A DNA stretch of 64,000 nucleotides from assembly GCA_947685225.1 (NCBI GenBank), contig CANTUV010000077.1, forward strand, positions 756,501 through 820,500, in the 5' to 3' direction. Each line of letters starts with the position of its first letter. Position 1 is the first letter of the stretch. Both the position numbers and the translations under genes were made by a program. Origin of the DNA: Garcia nutans (lineage: Eukaryota > Streptophyta > Magnoliopsida > Malpighiales > Euphorbiaceae). The notes beneath the pieces were generated by a model. The model saw nothing but the letters and a program-made list of their open reading frames with translations. It was not told where the DNA came from and searched no databases. Below, one piece after another: positions 48,955-61,381 of this stretch.

Positions 48955-51900
48955 CCATAAAAATATTAAGTTGGAACTGCCGAGGGCTTGGCAACACTAG
49001 TGCAATGTTAGCTCTGAAAGAGCTAGTTCGACGACATAAGCTGAATGTTATTTTTCTTATGGAGACTCTAGTTTATCAAGATAGAGTAAAACAAGTGTGT
49101 TCTATGATTAATTTTGATTCTTGTTTTATGGTGGATAGATTGGGAAGAGGGTGGTTTGGCTTTTCTATGGTTATCTCATATTAGTTTATATATTTATTCT
49201 TATTGCAATAATTTTATTGATGTTCTTGTTTTTGCAAATGGTATGTTAGATTAGCAGTGCACATGCTTTTATAGTTTATCGAAGTGTCATAGACGTCAGC
49301 AATCTTGGGATATTATATTGGCCTTAGCTGATAGAAGTTCTCTACCATGGGCAATGATTGGGGATTTTAATAATTTGTTATCTGCTGAGGAGAAGCAATA
49401 AGGTAATGCACATCCTGCTTATTTATTTGATGGATTTTGGGATACTCTATTACGATGTGGATTAAGGGATTTGACATTATAAGATGTCCTTTTACTTGGG
49501 AGTGATCAAATAGTACTGTTGGCCGAATTTTAGAGAAGCTAGACAGATGTGTGGTTTCAGATGCATGGAATGAATTATTCCCAAATAGCAAGTTGCTTAA
49601 TCTAATGGTGTCAATTTCGGACCATAATTCGATCTTGCTATGCACAACTAATGTTGATTATAGTACTATAAGGCATCATTTCCGGTTTGAGAATGAATGG
49701 TTATTGAATTTTGATGTCTTCTCTGCTGTTGAAGCAAGCTGGGATTGCAATGATCTACCTCTCTTAGATAAGTTGGAACGTTGTGCTAAAGCATTATGAA
49801 AGTGGGGCAGAAATCACATAGGTGGATTTAAGCAATGGTTGGATAAGTTATATTCAACCATAAAGCAGGTGCAACAAGGAAAATTAGGAATGAGTAACTT
49901 GTTTGTTTCAGACCTGAAGAAGGAGGTGGCAGTGACACTAGAATAACAACAAGTGTATTGGAAACAAAGGGCAAAGGGTTTTTGGCTGGCATCTGGGGAT
50001 GGCAACTCAAAATATTTTCATACTTAAGCATCAAGTAGGAAACGAAGCAATACTATTACAACTCTACAAGATGAGGGGGTACTTGGATTTTTTATCCAAA
50101 TAGTTCGCAAGCTATTGTTCTTGATTATTTCTCGAATATGGTTCAACAGTTTGCTTCTAATCTTGATCAAGTTATCAATTTGATATTTCTATGTGTCACT
50201 GATGAGGATCATGCTCGACTGTTAGAATCTTTCTCCAATTATGAGTTTTATCGGGCGATCCATCAAATGCATCCGGATAAAGCTCTCGGCCCAGATGGTA
50301 TGAACCTTGTATTTTATCAGAAATTTTGAAATATTATCGGTGTTGATGTTATTTTTTGTTGCAAATATTGGTTAGCTACATGCACTTTTCCTAATGGGCT
50401 AAATGACACCTTAATGGTATTGATACTTAAGAGAGATAATCCAACCAATATGAAAGAGTTAAGGCCTTTTTTTTTCTGTAATGTGCTTTACAAAATTATA
50501 TCTAAAGTATTAGCAAATCAATTGAAAGCTATTTTGCCTAAACTTATCTCTGATACTCAATCTGCTTTTGTCCCTAGGCTGCTTATTACTGATAATGTCT
50601 TGCTAGCTTTTGAACTTATTCACCATATGAAATGTAAACGAATAAGCAAAGTTGGGGAGGTAGCTTTGAAGGTAGACATTAACAAGGCATATGATAGAGT
50701 GAGTTGGTCCTATTTGGAGGCGGTAATACTAAGAATGAGTTTTGATAGGTTATGTGTAAATCTAATTATTATGTGTATTAACACTGTTTCTTACTCCTTT
50801 ATGTTGAATGGGATGGAAGTGGGTAGACTTAAGTTAGACTTATGCCAAAGCGATCCTCTCTCACCTTACCTATTCTTATTTTGTACAGAGGGTCTATATG
50901 CACTTTTTAACATAGCTCAAGTCACTAGAGATATTCATAATTGTTAGGTTACGAGGAATTGCCCTAGTATCTCACATATATTATTTGCAGATGACTCATT
51001 TTTCTTCTGCAAGGCCAATGTCTTAGTGAGTGCAAAGGTCAGACAATTGTTATCGATGTACGAGGAGGCATCAGGACAGTCCATCAATCTGAGTAAGTTA
51101 GGCATTTTCTTCAGCTCTAATGTCACATATTCATTATGTTCTTCTTTAAAGGAGGTTTTGGGTGTAACACAATCTCTTGACCATAGTCGCTATCTTGGCC
51201 TACATTCTCTAATAGTTAAAAATAAAAAATAAATTTTTAGCTTCCTGAAGGAAAAGGTAATGTTTAGAATTCATAATTGGTCTAGTCGTATGCTTTCTAA
51301 GGCTAGTAAAGAAGTATTGCTAAAGTTGGTTGCCCAGTCAATTCCTTCGCACTGTATGGGTTCTTTCTTAATCCCAAGATCATCATATGAAGAACTCCAC
51401 CGCATTATGAACTCATACTAGTGGGGTAGACCCGGAAATAGAAATAATATTTATTGGATGGCATGGGATAATCTTTATGTCAGGAAAGCAGATAGAGGAA
51501 TGGGGTATAGAGATTTGTATCACTTTAATTTAGCTATGCTGGATAAATAGGGTTGGCATATACTAACCAATCCTAGCTCTCTCTTGTCTAAGATACTCAA
51601 AGCTAAATATTTTCCAGATAATGATTTTTTAAATGCCAGATTGGGGCATAATCCTAGTTTTACTTGAAGGAGTATTATCTCAACTCAAGCTTTATTACGA
51701 AGTGGTGTACATAAAGGTATTGGGAGTGATAGGACAATTTAAATTTGGATTGACCATTGGTTGCCTATTAATCAACATTTCCTACTTGAGTCTTCTAGAC
51801 CAGAGCACAGTGAAAGTAACATGGTGGCGGATCTCTTCAATGATACTGAATCATATTGGGATGTAGATTTGGTCAGATCAATATTCTTGTAATCAGAGGT

Positions 51901-52900
51901 TGAGGCTATCCTAAGCATGGCTATCCACAGATTTAGTGGAGCTGATTTTTGGTTGTGGCATCATGGCAAGCATGGAATGTATACTGTAAAGTCCACTTAC
52001 CATCTTTCTCTTGCTTCTAGACTACCCTTGGTCTCTCAAGTGCCTTCACCAATCTAGAAAATGCTATGGAGGGTCCATGTCCCACCTAAGGTGAGACATT
52101 TTTGTTGGCACTTGTTATTAGATATTATCCCAACGAAATGTACTCTAAATAAAAAAAGGGTATTTGCGGAGACTAGCTGCCCAAGATGTGTAGTGGCAGA
52201 GGATAGTTTACATGTCATTTGTCTTTGTTCATTCTCCTTAGCATGTTGGCATATTTAGGGCTGCAAACTTATCATGTTAGTCGTGACTTCTCTTCTTGGT
52301 TTACTGGTATTTTTAGTCTCTGAATAAGGATAGACTTGCTGAGTTTTGTGTTATCCGCTAGAAGTTGTGAACTGCTAGAAATATTCTTTTGTGACAGGGT
52401 AAGGAAGAAAGTGATGATCATTTGGTCTCTTAAGTGCTGCAATTTCTGTCATCATGGAGATGTGTAAAAAAAAAGATGGTTGTGAAACCTCTATTGTACG
52501 TCGAGAAGGGATCATATATGGTGAGTTATGTCCTGTATCCTATGGCTTGTAATGCCCAGTGGATGGATCAATCAATATGGCCAATAGATTTGTTGGTTTT
52601 GACATTTGCTTGTTCTCCGGCAAGGGCTTTCATTTTAGCTATGTCGGGCTTTCTACCGAGTATAACAGAACCAAGAATAATAGAGGCATTAACTCTACGA
52701 TATGCACTTAAATAGATATTGCATAATTTCAATGGCCCTGACTTTGTTTTAATTGATTCATAGGAGGTTTACCTTAATACACTTTCTTCTGAAGAGGACA
52801 TATCATCTTTTGGATCAATAATAAGTGACTGTAAGATGTTATTAAAAAAATTAATGTTACTTTGGTTTGTATTCGAAGACAAGCGAACATGATTGCTCAC
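48955..52900 (+). pseudogene. LINE ORF2 remnant: endonuclease, RT, zf-RVT, RNase H
   Basis: Endonuclease: SWNCRGLGNTSAM (48965) and METLVYQDRV. RT: HPDKALGPDGMNLVFYQKF (50270), LRPFFFCNVLYKIISKVLAN, SAFVPRLLITDNVLLAFE, DINKAYDRVSW and the catalytic FADDSFFFC (50985-51014). zf-RVT: VPPKVRHFCWHLL, TLNKKRV and CPRCVVAEDSLHV (52061-52258). RNase H follows with stops. The FADD box is intact but frames are broken at many points. Confidence 0.8.
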
Positions 52901-53025
52901 CATTTGGCTAGGGTATCATTTTTTTTTTTGCTTGTCTTCACCTTTGTGATATTATTCCCTCTTATATTATCTTGTTTTTTTAGTGAATAATAAAATCTCC
53001 TACTTTTATCTTCATAAAAAAAAAA

Positions 53026-55073
53026 GGGTTTTAAATTTGAACTTTAAATATGAAACATCTTTAAAAACTTAAGAAGGAAATCTAAATTAGTCTCAATCTT
53101 TGGGTTATAAAATACTACGATTTTTGAACTAGAATATTTATAATAAACTTACATCGCTAAAATTCAAATTTTTTTTTGAGTTTTTGATTAATAATATAAA
53201 ATATTGCACATTAGTAAGTATATATTTTTCTGAATAATATAAATTTAGTATTAATAATTCTCTTTTTCGTATATCAATACCTAAAAAATTAATAATGTAA
53301 AATATTTAATAAGCTTAATCCTTTAAAAATGGTTATTTAATAGTATAATTGAAATATTAAAATTAAAATCTTTAACTATTAACTTTGCATGGCTTTGTTA
53401 TTGATTGTTATAGTGACACCATTGTTGTTGCATAAGCTTTTGCTCATTTTCAAAGGAGATGATGAAACTGTAAAATTCAGTTACAGTTTTGGTGCTAGAG
53501 ATGAGTCCCATTTTACTTAAAATATTAAAATAAAATTTAAATAATGCTCATAAATTTGGAAGAGTTTAAATGAGTATATCATTATTAAATTATATTATTG
53601 ATATAAAATATTTTTGAAATTTAGTTTATACTTAAATTCAAATTAAATTAAAAATGAAATTTATGTGAATAACTCATAAATAATTTAACAAAAAAAGGTT
53701 TACATGACCATCGAGGTATAGCTTGATAGCCAGAGGCATATGTTGCTTCAGTCTAAATCTCAAATTTAAGTCTCTTAGACGTTTTTCCTCTTTATATGTA
53801 ATTAATTAATAAAAAAGACTTCTACATTCTCCATGTCATAATGAACCAAAAAAAAAAAAAAGAGAGGTCTATATTTATTAAAACGTCCTAACATATTTTA
53901 AAATTTTCAATTGCTAAAACATGCTTCTATACTAACTAGAAAAGGGAGGAAATAGTAATCTAGTTCATAATTTAACAAAAAGGACAATACTAATTAACCT
54001 TAATAATGGGTGAAATATTAAAAAATATTTCGTCATGAAATATTAATAACATTAACTATTTTCTATTAATATTGGTAATCTAGTTATATTTATTTGAAAT
54101 GATAGACTAATTAAATAATAATATATATTTTATATTTTTTTATTAGAAAAATTAAAGGGTTTATCCAAAGAATTTTAGAATATAATTTTTAAAAAAAATG
54201 TCATCACATGTTATTTTATAATTAATATGTTATTTTAACTATAATATTTAGTTGAAATTACGATTATATCATATAATTGCTCATAAATGAGACTTATTCA
54301 TTATTATTTTATAACATTGCATGAGATATAGAGAAAAATAAGCCTCAAAAAAATTTTTTTCATTGTATATGCAGAAAATTCATAAGTGATAGGAGGGTAA
54401 AATCTTAAATATTGACCTCTCTCTCTCCCTTTATATATATATATGACAAACACTATATATTTTTTTATCATTGCCCTCATATATGGAATTAATATATTTG
54501 AATCCCAAAATATAGCTAAGATGAATCATCCATCCTATTAATTAATGATGAATTTCATATAATAAGAATAAAAAAAATATTGAATTGAAATAGAAGAATT
54601 CAATATTTTTCAATTTTAAAAACGAATATAATACTATTAAACTAGATACAAATTGATAAAAACTCAAGATCACAATCACATATATGTCATGGAAATTAAA
54701 TTTTTGTTCTTTTAAAATAAATAATTGGAAGTGAAAAGAAAGGTTAAATTTTATTTGTAAGATAAAATAAAATTGAAATTGAAATTTAAAAAAATTAATG
54801 ATAATCAACTTATAAATATATTAAATACTTTTGAATGAGATAATAGTGGTGAGAGGGTGAGAAGAATTTGGAGGCCCTTTTTCCAATATTAATTTCATAT
54901 GTCCCTACAATTAAAATTAAAGGTGAAATAGAAAAAAAAAACAATATCATCAATTTAATTATTAATCACATTTATAATTCATTTTAATTTATTATTTTTT
55001 TTGAAATTTCAAAGTCAACTATAGAGCGGTTATCCGTTACAGAAAGACAAATAAATTCTTGGAGTGAACTTTA
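53026..55073. other. AT-rich intergenic DNA with a possible decayed SINE
   Basis: No genes seen. Near 53715-53800, GAGGTATAGCTTGATAGCCA and CAAATTTAAGTCTCTTAGACG have A/B-box-like character and could be a decayed SINE, but the match is weak. The ORF at 54542-54808 (-) is Phe/Ile-rich translation of AT-rich DNA. Confidence 0.4.
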
Positions 55074-55757
55074 GAGGGTGTTTCTCAAAACTGAAGCTTT
55101 TCAGCTTATCGTGAATAAGTGATTTTTATATTATAATCAGATTAAAAATAAACAGTTAAGCGTTTCTGTAAACTAGTTAATAATCAGCTGATAATCAGTT
55201 TATGATCAGTTAAGTGTTTCTGTAAAATCAGCTTATAATCAGTTTTTAATTGCAGAAACTGTCAAAATGACCAAACTGTCCCTGAGTTTATTTATTGTAT
55301 AAAAATAATTTTTTAAATGTCAATTCAAAATTTATTTTGCAATTATAATAATAATAATAAAATTTATTTAATAATAATAATAAAATTTATTTAATAATAA
55401 TAATAATAATATTGATGTTATCAATAAATTATACAAATAAAAAACTACCATGTAAATATTACTAAATTAATTAGAATCCTAAAAATAAAAGAATTTTGAT
55501 AGAAACTAAATTGTATAGGGTGAGCAAATTTAGAATATTGAAGATTAGGTAGGGATAGTATGGTCTTTTACTTGGTCAAAACTGCTTAAAAAATAAGTGC
55601 TTAAAAAAAGTAGCAAAACCCAACTTTTAAAAAACTGATTAAAATCAGATTATAATCTACTATTTAAGTTTTCAGAAATACTTAAATAAACAAATTATAA
55701 TCTAAAAACTGCTTATAATCAGTTTTGACCAGCTTTTAAGTTTTGAGAAACACCTTC
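55074..55757. mobile_element. Tourist-like (PIF/Harbinger) MITE, 684 bp
   Basis: Inverted termini GAGGGTGTTTCTCAAAACT at the left and AGTTTTGAGAAACACCTTC at the right (one mismatch), directly flanked by TTA on both sides (55071 and 55758). A TTA target duplication is diagnostic for PIF/Harbinger-type elements. The interior has repeated CAGCTTATAATCAGTTT phrases in both orientations and an ATAATA run (55345-55412). No transposase is encoded. Confidence 0.85.
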
Positions 55758-56764
55758 TTAATTTTTTTTTTCTTTCTTCTTTTTTCCTTACAAAATGAAA
55801 AAAAAGGTACAAAATCAGTATACAAAGTTTCATATATCTGAAATATTTCACCAAATAAGATGTGGAAAAAAAGGAAAAGAAAAAAAATAAAGAAAAGCAA
55901 AAGATTAAATTACAAGATTTCTTTGTTAGAATTCTTTCAAAATATATAGAAGGGTAACGATATGTAATGAAATTAAAAAAGGCAATTAATATATATATAT
56001 ATATATATATATTATTTTGAGTCCTGTCTTGTTGGACTTTAGTTTTGAGTTTTTGTCTTTGTGAACATATGTATATATATTATTAAAATTGTCAAAGCTA
56101 AGTGAAAAGAACAAAAAAAGTCAGAACCTTTATAATTATTTTTAAAAAATCAAATTGAAAATAATGATTCTGAATAAAACTAGGAAGTACAAAATTTAGA
56201 AAATCTTGAAAAAAGTTTTTTGGAGAAATCTTTTATATTTTGCGAGAAATAAGCCGACGTAAATAGTTTATTCAAATTACATTAGTGTTTTCGATGATTT
56301 CGAATTCAGTCATATACATACATATATATATATATATATTAATACATAAAACTAGTTCAATTTTGAGATCTCTGTACAGATTGCCCTCTTTGGACGAATC
56401 CTTGAGAGCCCAAACGGAGCTTCCTAATTACACAAGGCCAGAGATGAAATCTACTGAAGATTGGAGGAATGCATACCAAGCTCTCAGTATTCAAAAGACA
56501 AATATCTATGAAGCCTTAGTAAATCGCGCTATCATTCGCAGATCTTGTATCCTCACGTTAGCCTATAAATAGAGATCAAATCTTGCAGGTAAATGATCTT
56601 TTTCTAATTTTCTTGACTCGCTTTTCTGCAGACAATCCGAATACTAGTTTAGGCATTGGAATTTCCCTATCAAAATCTGGTCCCTTCTCTTATCTTGCAG
56701 ATAAGAGAGTCAGCAACACAACCCGAACCCATGTTAGGAGTCCTTGAGAGTCTACCTCGTCATC

Positions 56765-56799
<35 letters not shown>
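55758..56799. other. Intergenic with AT microsatellites and an unassigned GC-richer patch
   Basis: AT runs occur at 55989-56012, 56322-56338 and 56767-56801. The patch 56365-56760 is GC-richer than its surroundings, reads open from 56369 to 56571 (phrases LDESLRAQTELPNY and STEDWRNAYQALS) and has exon-like junctions (CTGCAG at 56629-56634). I do not recognise the protein. It may be a gene relic or retroelement leader. Confidence 0.35.
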
Positions 56800-56805
<6 letters not shown>

Positions 56806-57557
56806 TTCCATTCAAGATTGAACACAGCAGAAGAAAAATGAAAAAGAAACTGTAAGTAGGAACAAAAGAACCGATGAAGAAAGAGAATAAGAGAGAATGA
56901 AAAATTGAATTCTTTCTCGTGATTTGCAACTGTACAGCTAACTAGCATATATAAAAGATACCATAGTAACTGACTTCAGCTAGAAATTTCTTTTAACAGA
57001 AAAACCAACAAAAAGCTAACAACTCTTGTTAAAACTAACTTAACTAACTACTGTTAATACCCCCCTCAAGCTAGAGTGTATATGTTAAACACTTTCAGCT
57101 TGGATAAAAAATTATGAAAGGCAAGAGCACGAAGGGGTTTTGTGAAGAAATCAGCAAATTGATGAGTGGTAGACACTGGCAGCAACTGAAGAAGACCATT
57201 TTGCATTGTATTTATCATAAGATGGCAGTCTATTTCTATGCGCTTTGTTCTCTCGTGAAAAATTGGATTATTAGCTATATGGATGGCGGATTGATTGTCA
57301 CAAAACAGTAGGCCTAAAAAAAGAGTATAACCCAAATCATGCAGCAGATAAAGAAGCCATTGTAATTCACATATTGTAGAAGCTAATGCTCTATACTCAG
57401 CCTCAGAGGAGGATCTAGAAACAATGTTTTGTTTCTTGGACTTCCATGAAATTAAAGAGCTGCCTATGAAAAAACAGAAACCTGAGATTGATTTTCTGGA
57501 AATCGAACAATTTGTCCAATCAGAGTCTGAAAAAAGCTTGATCTGTTAACTACTGTT
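56800..57557 (-). mobile_element. Internally deleted copia element: RNase H and 3' LTR
   Basis: On the minus strand an uninterrupted frame from about 57545 to 57066 encodes the copia RNase H end: SDSDWTNCSISRKSISGFC, SSSEAEYRALASTICELQWL, CDNQSAIHIANNPIFHERTK and TTHQFADFFTKPL. A purine tract GAGGGGGG (57061-57068 region) and an LTR-like segment with a TATATATGC box follow. At its start (57541-57557) TTAACAGTAG reappears, the same as the LTR start, so nearly all of gag and pol is missing. No stops in ~160 codons suggests a young copy. Confidence 0.7.
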
Positions 57558-58470
57558 AACGTTTTCAAATTTTTTTTTTTTTTGTGTAATATCATCCTTT
57601 GAAAGCCGAAACGAGTAAGACCACAAATACAACAAAATTTTTCGTGCCGAGTTTTAAGCTACATTCCCAAGAACTCGTTCTCCTACTTTTTTTTTTGGAG
57701 CAATAATCTCTCCTACTTTGTCTTGCCCACTTAGGCTCTCAAAAATAATAAATTATATATTGTGTAGGTGAGCCCTTATTATCCTTCCCCACATACAACA
57801 AAACTTTCGCCCAAAGCAGTTTTCTTCAAGGAAAACGAAGATTTTACCTATACCAATTTCAAGACCTTTCAACCAAATTAATTAACTCTTATATTTGTTC
57901 ATATATATATATAGCCATATATAATTAATAATAATTATTAATTTTATAAGTAATTAGAAGAGTATTGATTACCCATTAGCTAGCATTGGTCTAATCCATA
58001 ATACATTTTTTCAAATACACACTTGATAAGTTGGTATTATTATTTAATCTAAATGTCAATTATGAAAACCCTTTAAGAGATGGTAAGAGTTGTATGGCAT
58101 AGCACAATAATTTTATTTTTTATTCATGTATATTTCACAAAAATATATATATATATATATTTAACTTTTTTTGACATTTTATATTTTAATTTTTCGTGTT
58201 TTGTCTATTATTGAACTAATTGCTTAATAATTAATTAAGTGTCTATCTCTTAATATCGATCAGAAAAATATTTTATCTGATCGTATCTCTTAAAAATCTA
58301 TAATATATGGTTTTTTCTAATCTTATTATATGTGTATATATTTTGTTTTATACAAATAAAGTGAGAGGAATTCTAGCACAAGCAGGTGGCTGAATTTGTT
58401 AGTATACCAACTTAAGAAAATAGCTATCTAACCAAAGATCTAATTCGTCTCCCAATAAGTATATATAAAA
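57558..58470. other. AT-rich intergenic DNA
   Basis: AT runs at 57901-57914 and 58143-58160. No genes or classifiable repeats seen. Confidence 0.5.
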
Positions 58471-58608
58471 TATTAAGTATGATACATAATTTCATATTGA
58501 TTAAATATAAGATGTTGAATACGCTTATATATAATTAAAATTTTTAATTTTACAAGCTAGCTTTTGGGTTTGGATCTTTCAATAGTATATAAGCTCTCAA
58601 TATTTCTA
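58471..58608 (+). repeat. 5' LTR of the TRIM-like element
   Basis: Matches the copy at 58944-59082 along its length with scattered changes. The right edge is set by the primer-binding site at 58611. Confidence 0.75.
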
Positions 58609-58943
58609 TATGGTATCAGAGCTAAATAATACTTGTACTCTCTCTTCTATCTCAATTTCTTTTCTATCATAATTCGGATTATAATTTCTACTTCAATTTT
58701 CGATATGTGTCGGGTTTAATATCAATTTCAATTTTTGCTCTATGGTGGGTTTCATTCGCCCGATGATGGGCTTTCAAATTTGTTCTTCGTTCGGTATGAG
58801 ATGTTCCTCAAACTTTTTAATCTTTCGCTTGGTATGGAAAGTCGCTAAGACTGCAAATTTTCTTGATTAGTCTATATCATAAATTTGCAAGTGTCAACTG
58901 GGTTTATTAAAAATTCTCTTAACCTAGTTGTCACTTAGGGGGC

Positions 58944-59082
58944 TATTAAGTATGATACACAATCTCACATTGATTAAATGTATAATATTGAATGAGCTTA
59001 TATATAATTGGGTTTTCCAACCTTACAAGCTAGCTTTTAGAGTTGACTCTTCCAAGAGTATATAAGCTCTTAATATTTTTAC
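58944..59082 (+). repeat. 3' LTR of the TRIM-like element
   Basis: Follows the GGGGG tract at 58938-58942 and ends before ATAAAA at 59083. Confidence 0.75.
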
Positions 59083-59763
59083 ATAAAATATAATACAGAA
59101 TGAAAGAGAATTTGACAATTATTTTTGTTTATAAATAATTTCTTTTTTCATGAAGTAAATATTTTTTTACGAAGGATTAATATATATATGCAATGTTAAT
59201 TAAATGATTAATTATAAGCAATGAAAAAGTATGATTAATTGGTTTCAAAAAAAAGTATGATTAATTGTATGTTCATTTTGAGTAAAGGTGAGTCTTCATT
59301 CAACAAACGTGAAATCCACTTTTTAATTTTCATGATTAAAAGTAAAAAAAAAATTGAATTAATCAATTAAAGCAATTTGATAATTCACCCAAATATGTAG
59401 CATATACAAACACTGAGGTATAGCTTTTTTTTTTTTTTTTATGTATAAATTATCATTTTAGAGTCAAGTATGTTATAGCCACAAAAACAATAAAAATTTT
59501 CTTATCCGATTTTAAAGTATACACCAAACCATAATTTAGCAGTAAAAAAAAATTTGTAGTATTAATACTAAAAAAAATTTGTAGTATATATCAATTATTG
59601 TTTTGCTGTAAAGTAATTAAGCAAGTTGGTTTTGATACCATTTTTAAAGCCACCTTTTATTATTATTTTTTTTATAAACTCTCACACCTACAACAAGATC
59701 AAGAACACACTCAACAATAAATAAAGATCAAAGATCAAGAAAAAAAGAAGAAGAGAAAGAATA
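59083..59763. other. Upstream region of the RAB6-interacting golgin gene
   Basis: AT-rich, with a T-run at 59425-59440. The last ~80 bp (CTCACACCTACAACAAGATC, then purine-rich GAAGAAGAG) looks like the 5' UTR. No TATA box assigned with confidence. Confidence 0.4.
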
Positions 59764-61381
59764 ATGTATATGGCAACTCAGAAGCAAATATTGAATCAGC
59801 AGCAACAACAACAACAATCACAAATGCAAAGATTGAAGATTAATAATAATGAAAGTCCTGCAATTATTAATAAGGATGATAAAGAAGAAGAAATTTCGAG
59901 ATCTGCATTGGCTATGTTTCGAGCTAAAGAAGAAGAGATTGAGAGGAAGAAAATGGAGGTTAGAGATCGAGTTCAAGCTCAGTTAGTCCATGCTGAAGAA
60001 GCTACCAAACGCTTAGCTGAGATTAGAGAAGTAAGTTAATTTTTCTAGTTTTTAAATTTTTTTTAGTCTTGTTTATTAATTATTAATTAATTAATTAAGA
60101 CGAGATAGTTGTTAAGGCTGTGCATCTTGATCGAATTTAATTTTTTTAATTTTTAATTTTTTAATTAGGAGCTTGAAGCTCTCACAGATCCATTGAGGAA
60201 AGAAGTTTCATTAGTAAGAAAAAAGATTGATACAATTAATAAAGAATTGAAGCCACTTGGACAGACTTGCCAGAAGAAGGTGAAGTATTTTTCTTGTTAA
60301 TTATTTTTCAATCAAATTTTTTTTATTAATATATCTATATATATTATTAATTGCAATAATTATTAATCTTTTATTTTTTATTAATTATTACTTACTCTCT
60401 TCTTTGTTTTTTATTTGGAAGTTTTAAAAAATTATTTTCTAATTTATTTGTAAAATAAACAATAAATAAATGTAGATAATTTAATTATGTATTGAAATAT
60501 TTTCTTAGAATTAAGTATATTAAATAATTTCTTTTAATTATATTGCAAGTAGATTTTTTTTATTAAATTATATTGCAATTAACTTAAACAACACTAAGAA
60601 AGGGTAATATTAAGTTGAGATTATTGATTAATAATTTAATGTTGGAGTGTAATTTAAAAGGTAAAGGAAGATTAAGTTAATAATTTTAAATTAAGTTAAT
60701 ATTTTCACTAGTTATTTTTGAATTTTTTTTTTATATTATTAATATTTTTGAATTTTAATTTGTGTTTGTAAAGTTTTTCAACTCTCATTTCTTTTTATTA
60801 AAATCCATGATTTTATTTTCGAATTAGAGGTTGAAAAATTGAGCTAAAAATTTTTTTAGTAGCAAAATTTTTTTTTAATTAAAATTAAGATATAAATTAA
60901 AATTTAAAAATATCAGAAATATAAATATAAAAATTTAGAAACATATATTATTGATGAATTAACATTTAGAAATATCAGAAATATAAATATAATTTTTTAC
61001 ATGGAATTAACTTTTTTTTTTTAAAAAATAATCAATAAGTGAATTATATAGTGTTGATTTTTAGATTAATTGAGATTAAAATGCTTTTAAAAATTTGGAA
61101 ATTTATTGCAGGAAAGAGAATACAAAGAAGCTCTTGAAGTTTATAATGAGAAGAATAAGGAAAAATCTCAATTAGTTTCTAAATTAGTAGAGGTAAATAT
61201 CAATTAATTAACTATTAAATTTCACATAATTACTTAATTAGTTTCATTTATTCTTATTAATTAATTAATTAATCTCATTTTTTTTTATTTCTATAAATTA
61301 ATACAGCTGGTGAGTGAAAGTGAGACACAAAGGCTGAAGAAATTGGAGGAATTGAGCAAAAATATTGAAACTCTTCACTAA
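59764..61381 (+). CDS. RAB6-interacting golgin family protein (DUF662, PF04949)
   Basis: Four exons, 59764-60030, 60169-60279, 61112-61192 and 61307-61381, all phase 0, give 177 aa. The N-terminus has a poly-Gln tract (CAG/CAA mix) after MYMATQKQILN. Then comes ISRSALAMFRAKEEEIERKK, and the rest is heptad-rich charged coiled coil: RDRVQAQLVHAEEATKRLAE, LRKEVSLVRKKIDTINKEL, EREYKEALEVYNEKNKEKS, ending LSKNIETLH. The ALxxFRAKEEEIE block and whole-length coiled coil match plant golgin-like proteins of ~175-190 aa, such as Arabidopsis At2g36410. Related animal proteins bind RAB6 on the Golgi; plant function is little tested. Two ATGs (59764, 59770) are in frame and either could be used. Confidence 0.93.

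Larger units (their letters stand above)
47150..53025 (+). mobile_element. L1-type LINE, nearly full length but decayed
   Basis: Order: a GGTGATGG-rich leader (47200-47480) likely to be the 5' UTR, ORF1 from about 47833, an AP-endonuclease start LSWNCRGLGN near 48965, reverse transcriptase (50270-51010), a zinc-binding domain (52061-52258), RNase H (about 52600-52900), and a poly(A) run at 53015-53025. Every domain contains stops or frameshifts. The 5' boundary is estimated from composition. I could not find a target-site duplication. Confidence 0.8.
58471..59082 (+). mobile_element. TRIM-like miniature LTR retrotransposon
   Basis: Two direct terminal repeats of ~138 bp (58471-58608 and 58944-59082) share ATTAAGTATGATACA, CTTATATATAATT, TTACAAGCTAGCTTTT and AGTATATAAGCTCT. 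A perfect primer-binding site TGGTATCAGAGC follows the left one (58611) and a purine tract TTAGGGGG precedes the right one. ATAAAA flanks both sides (58465 and 59083) as a probable target duplication. The ~335-bp interior has no coding capacity, which fits TRIM elements. Confidence 0.8.

Noticed and set aside
56767..56801. Long AT dinucleotide run as a regulatory site
   Set aside because: It is a plain microsatellite; similar runs occur at several places in the window.
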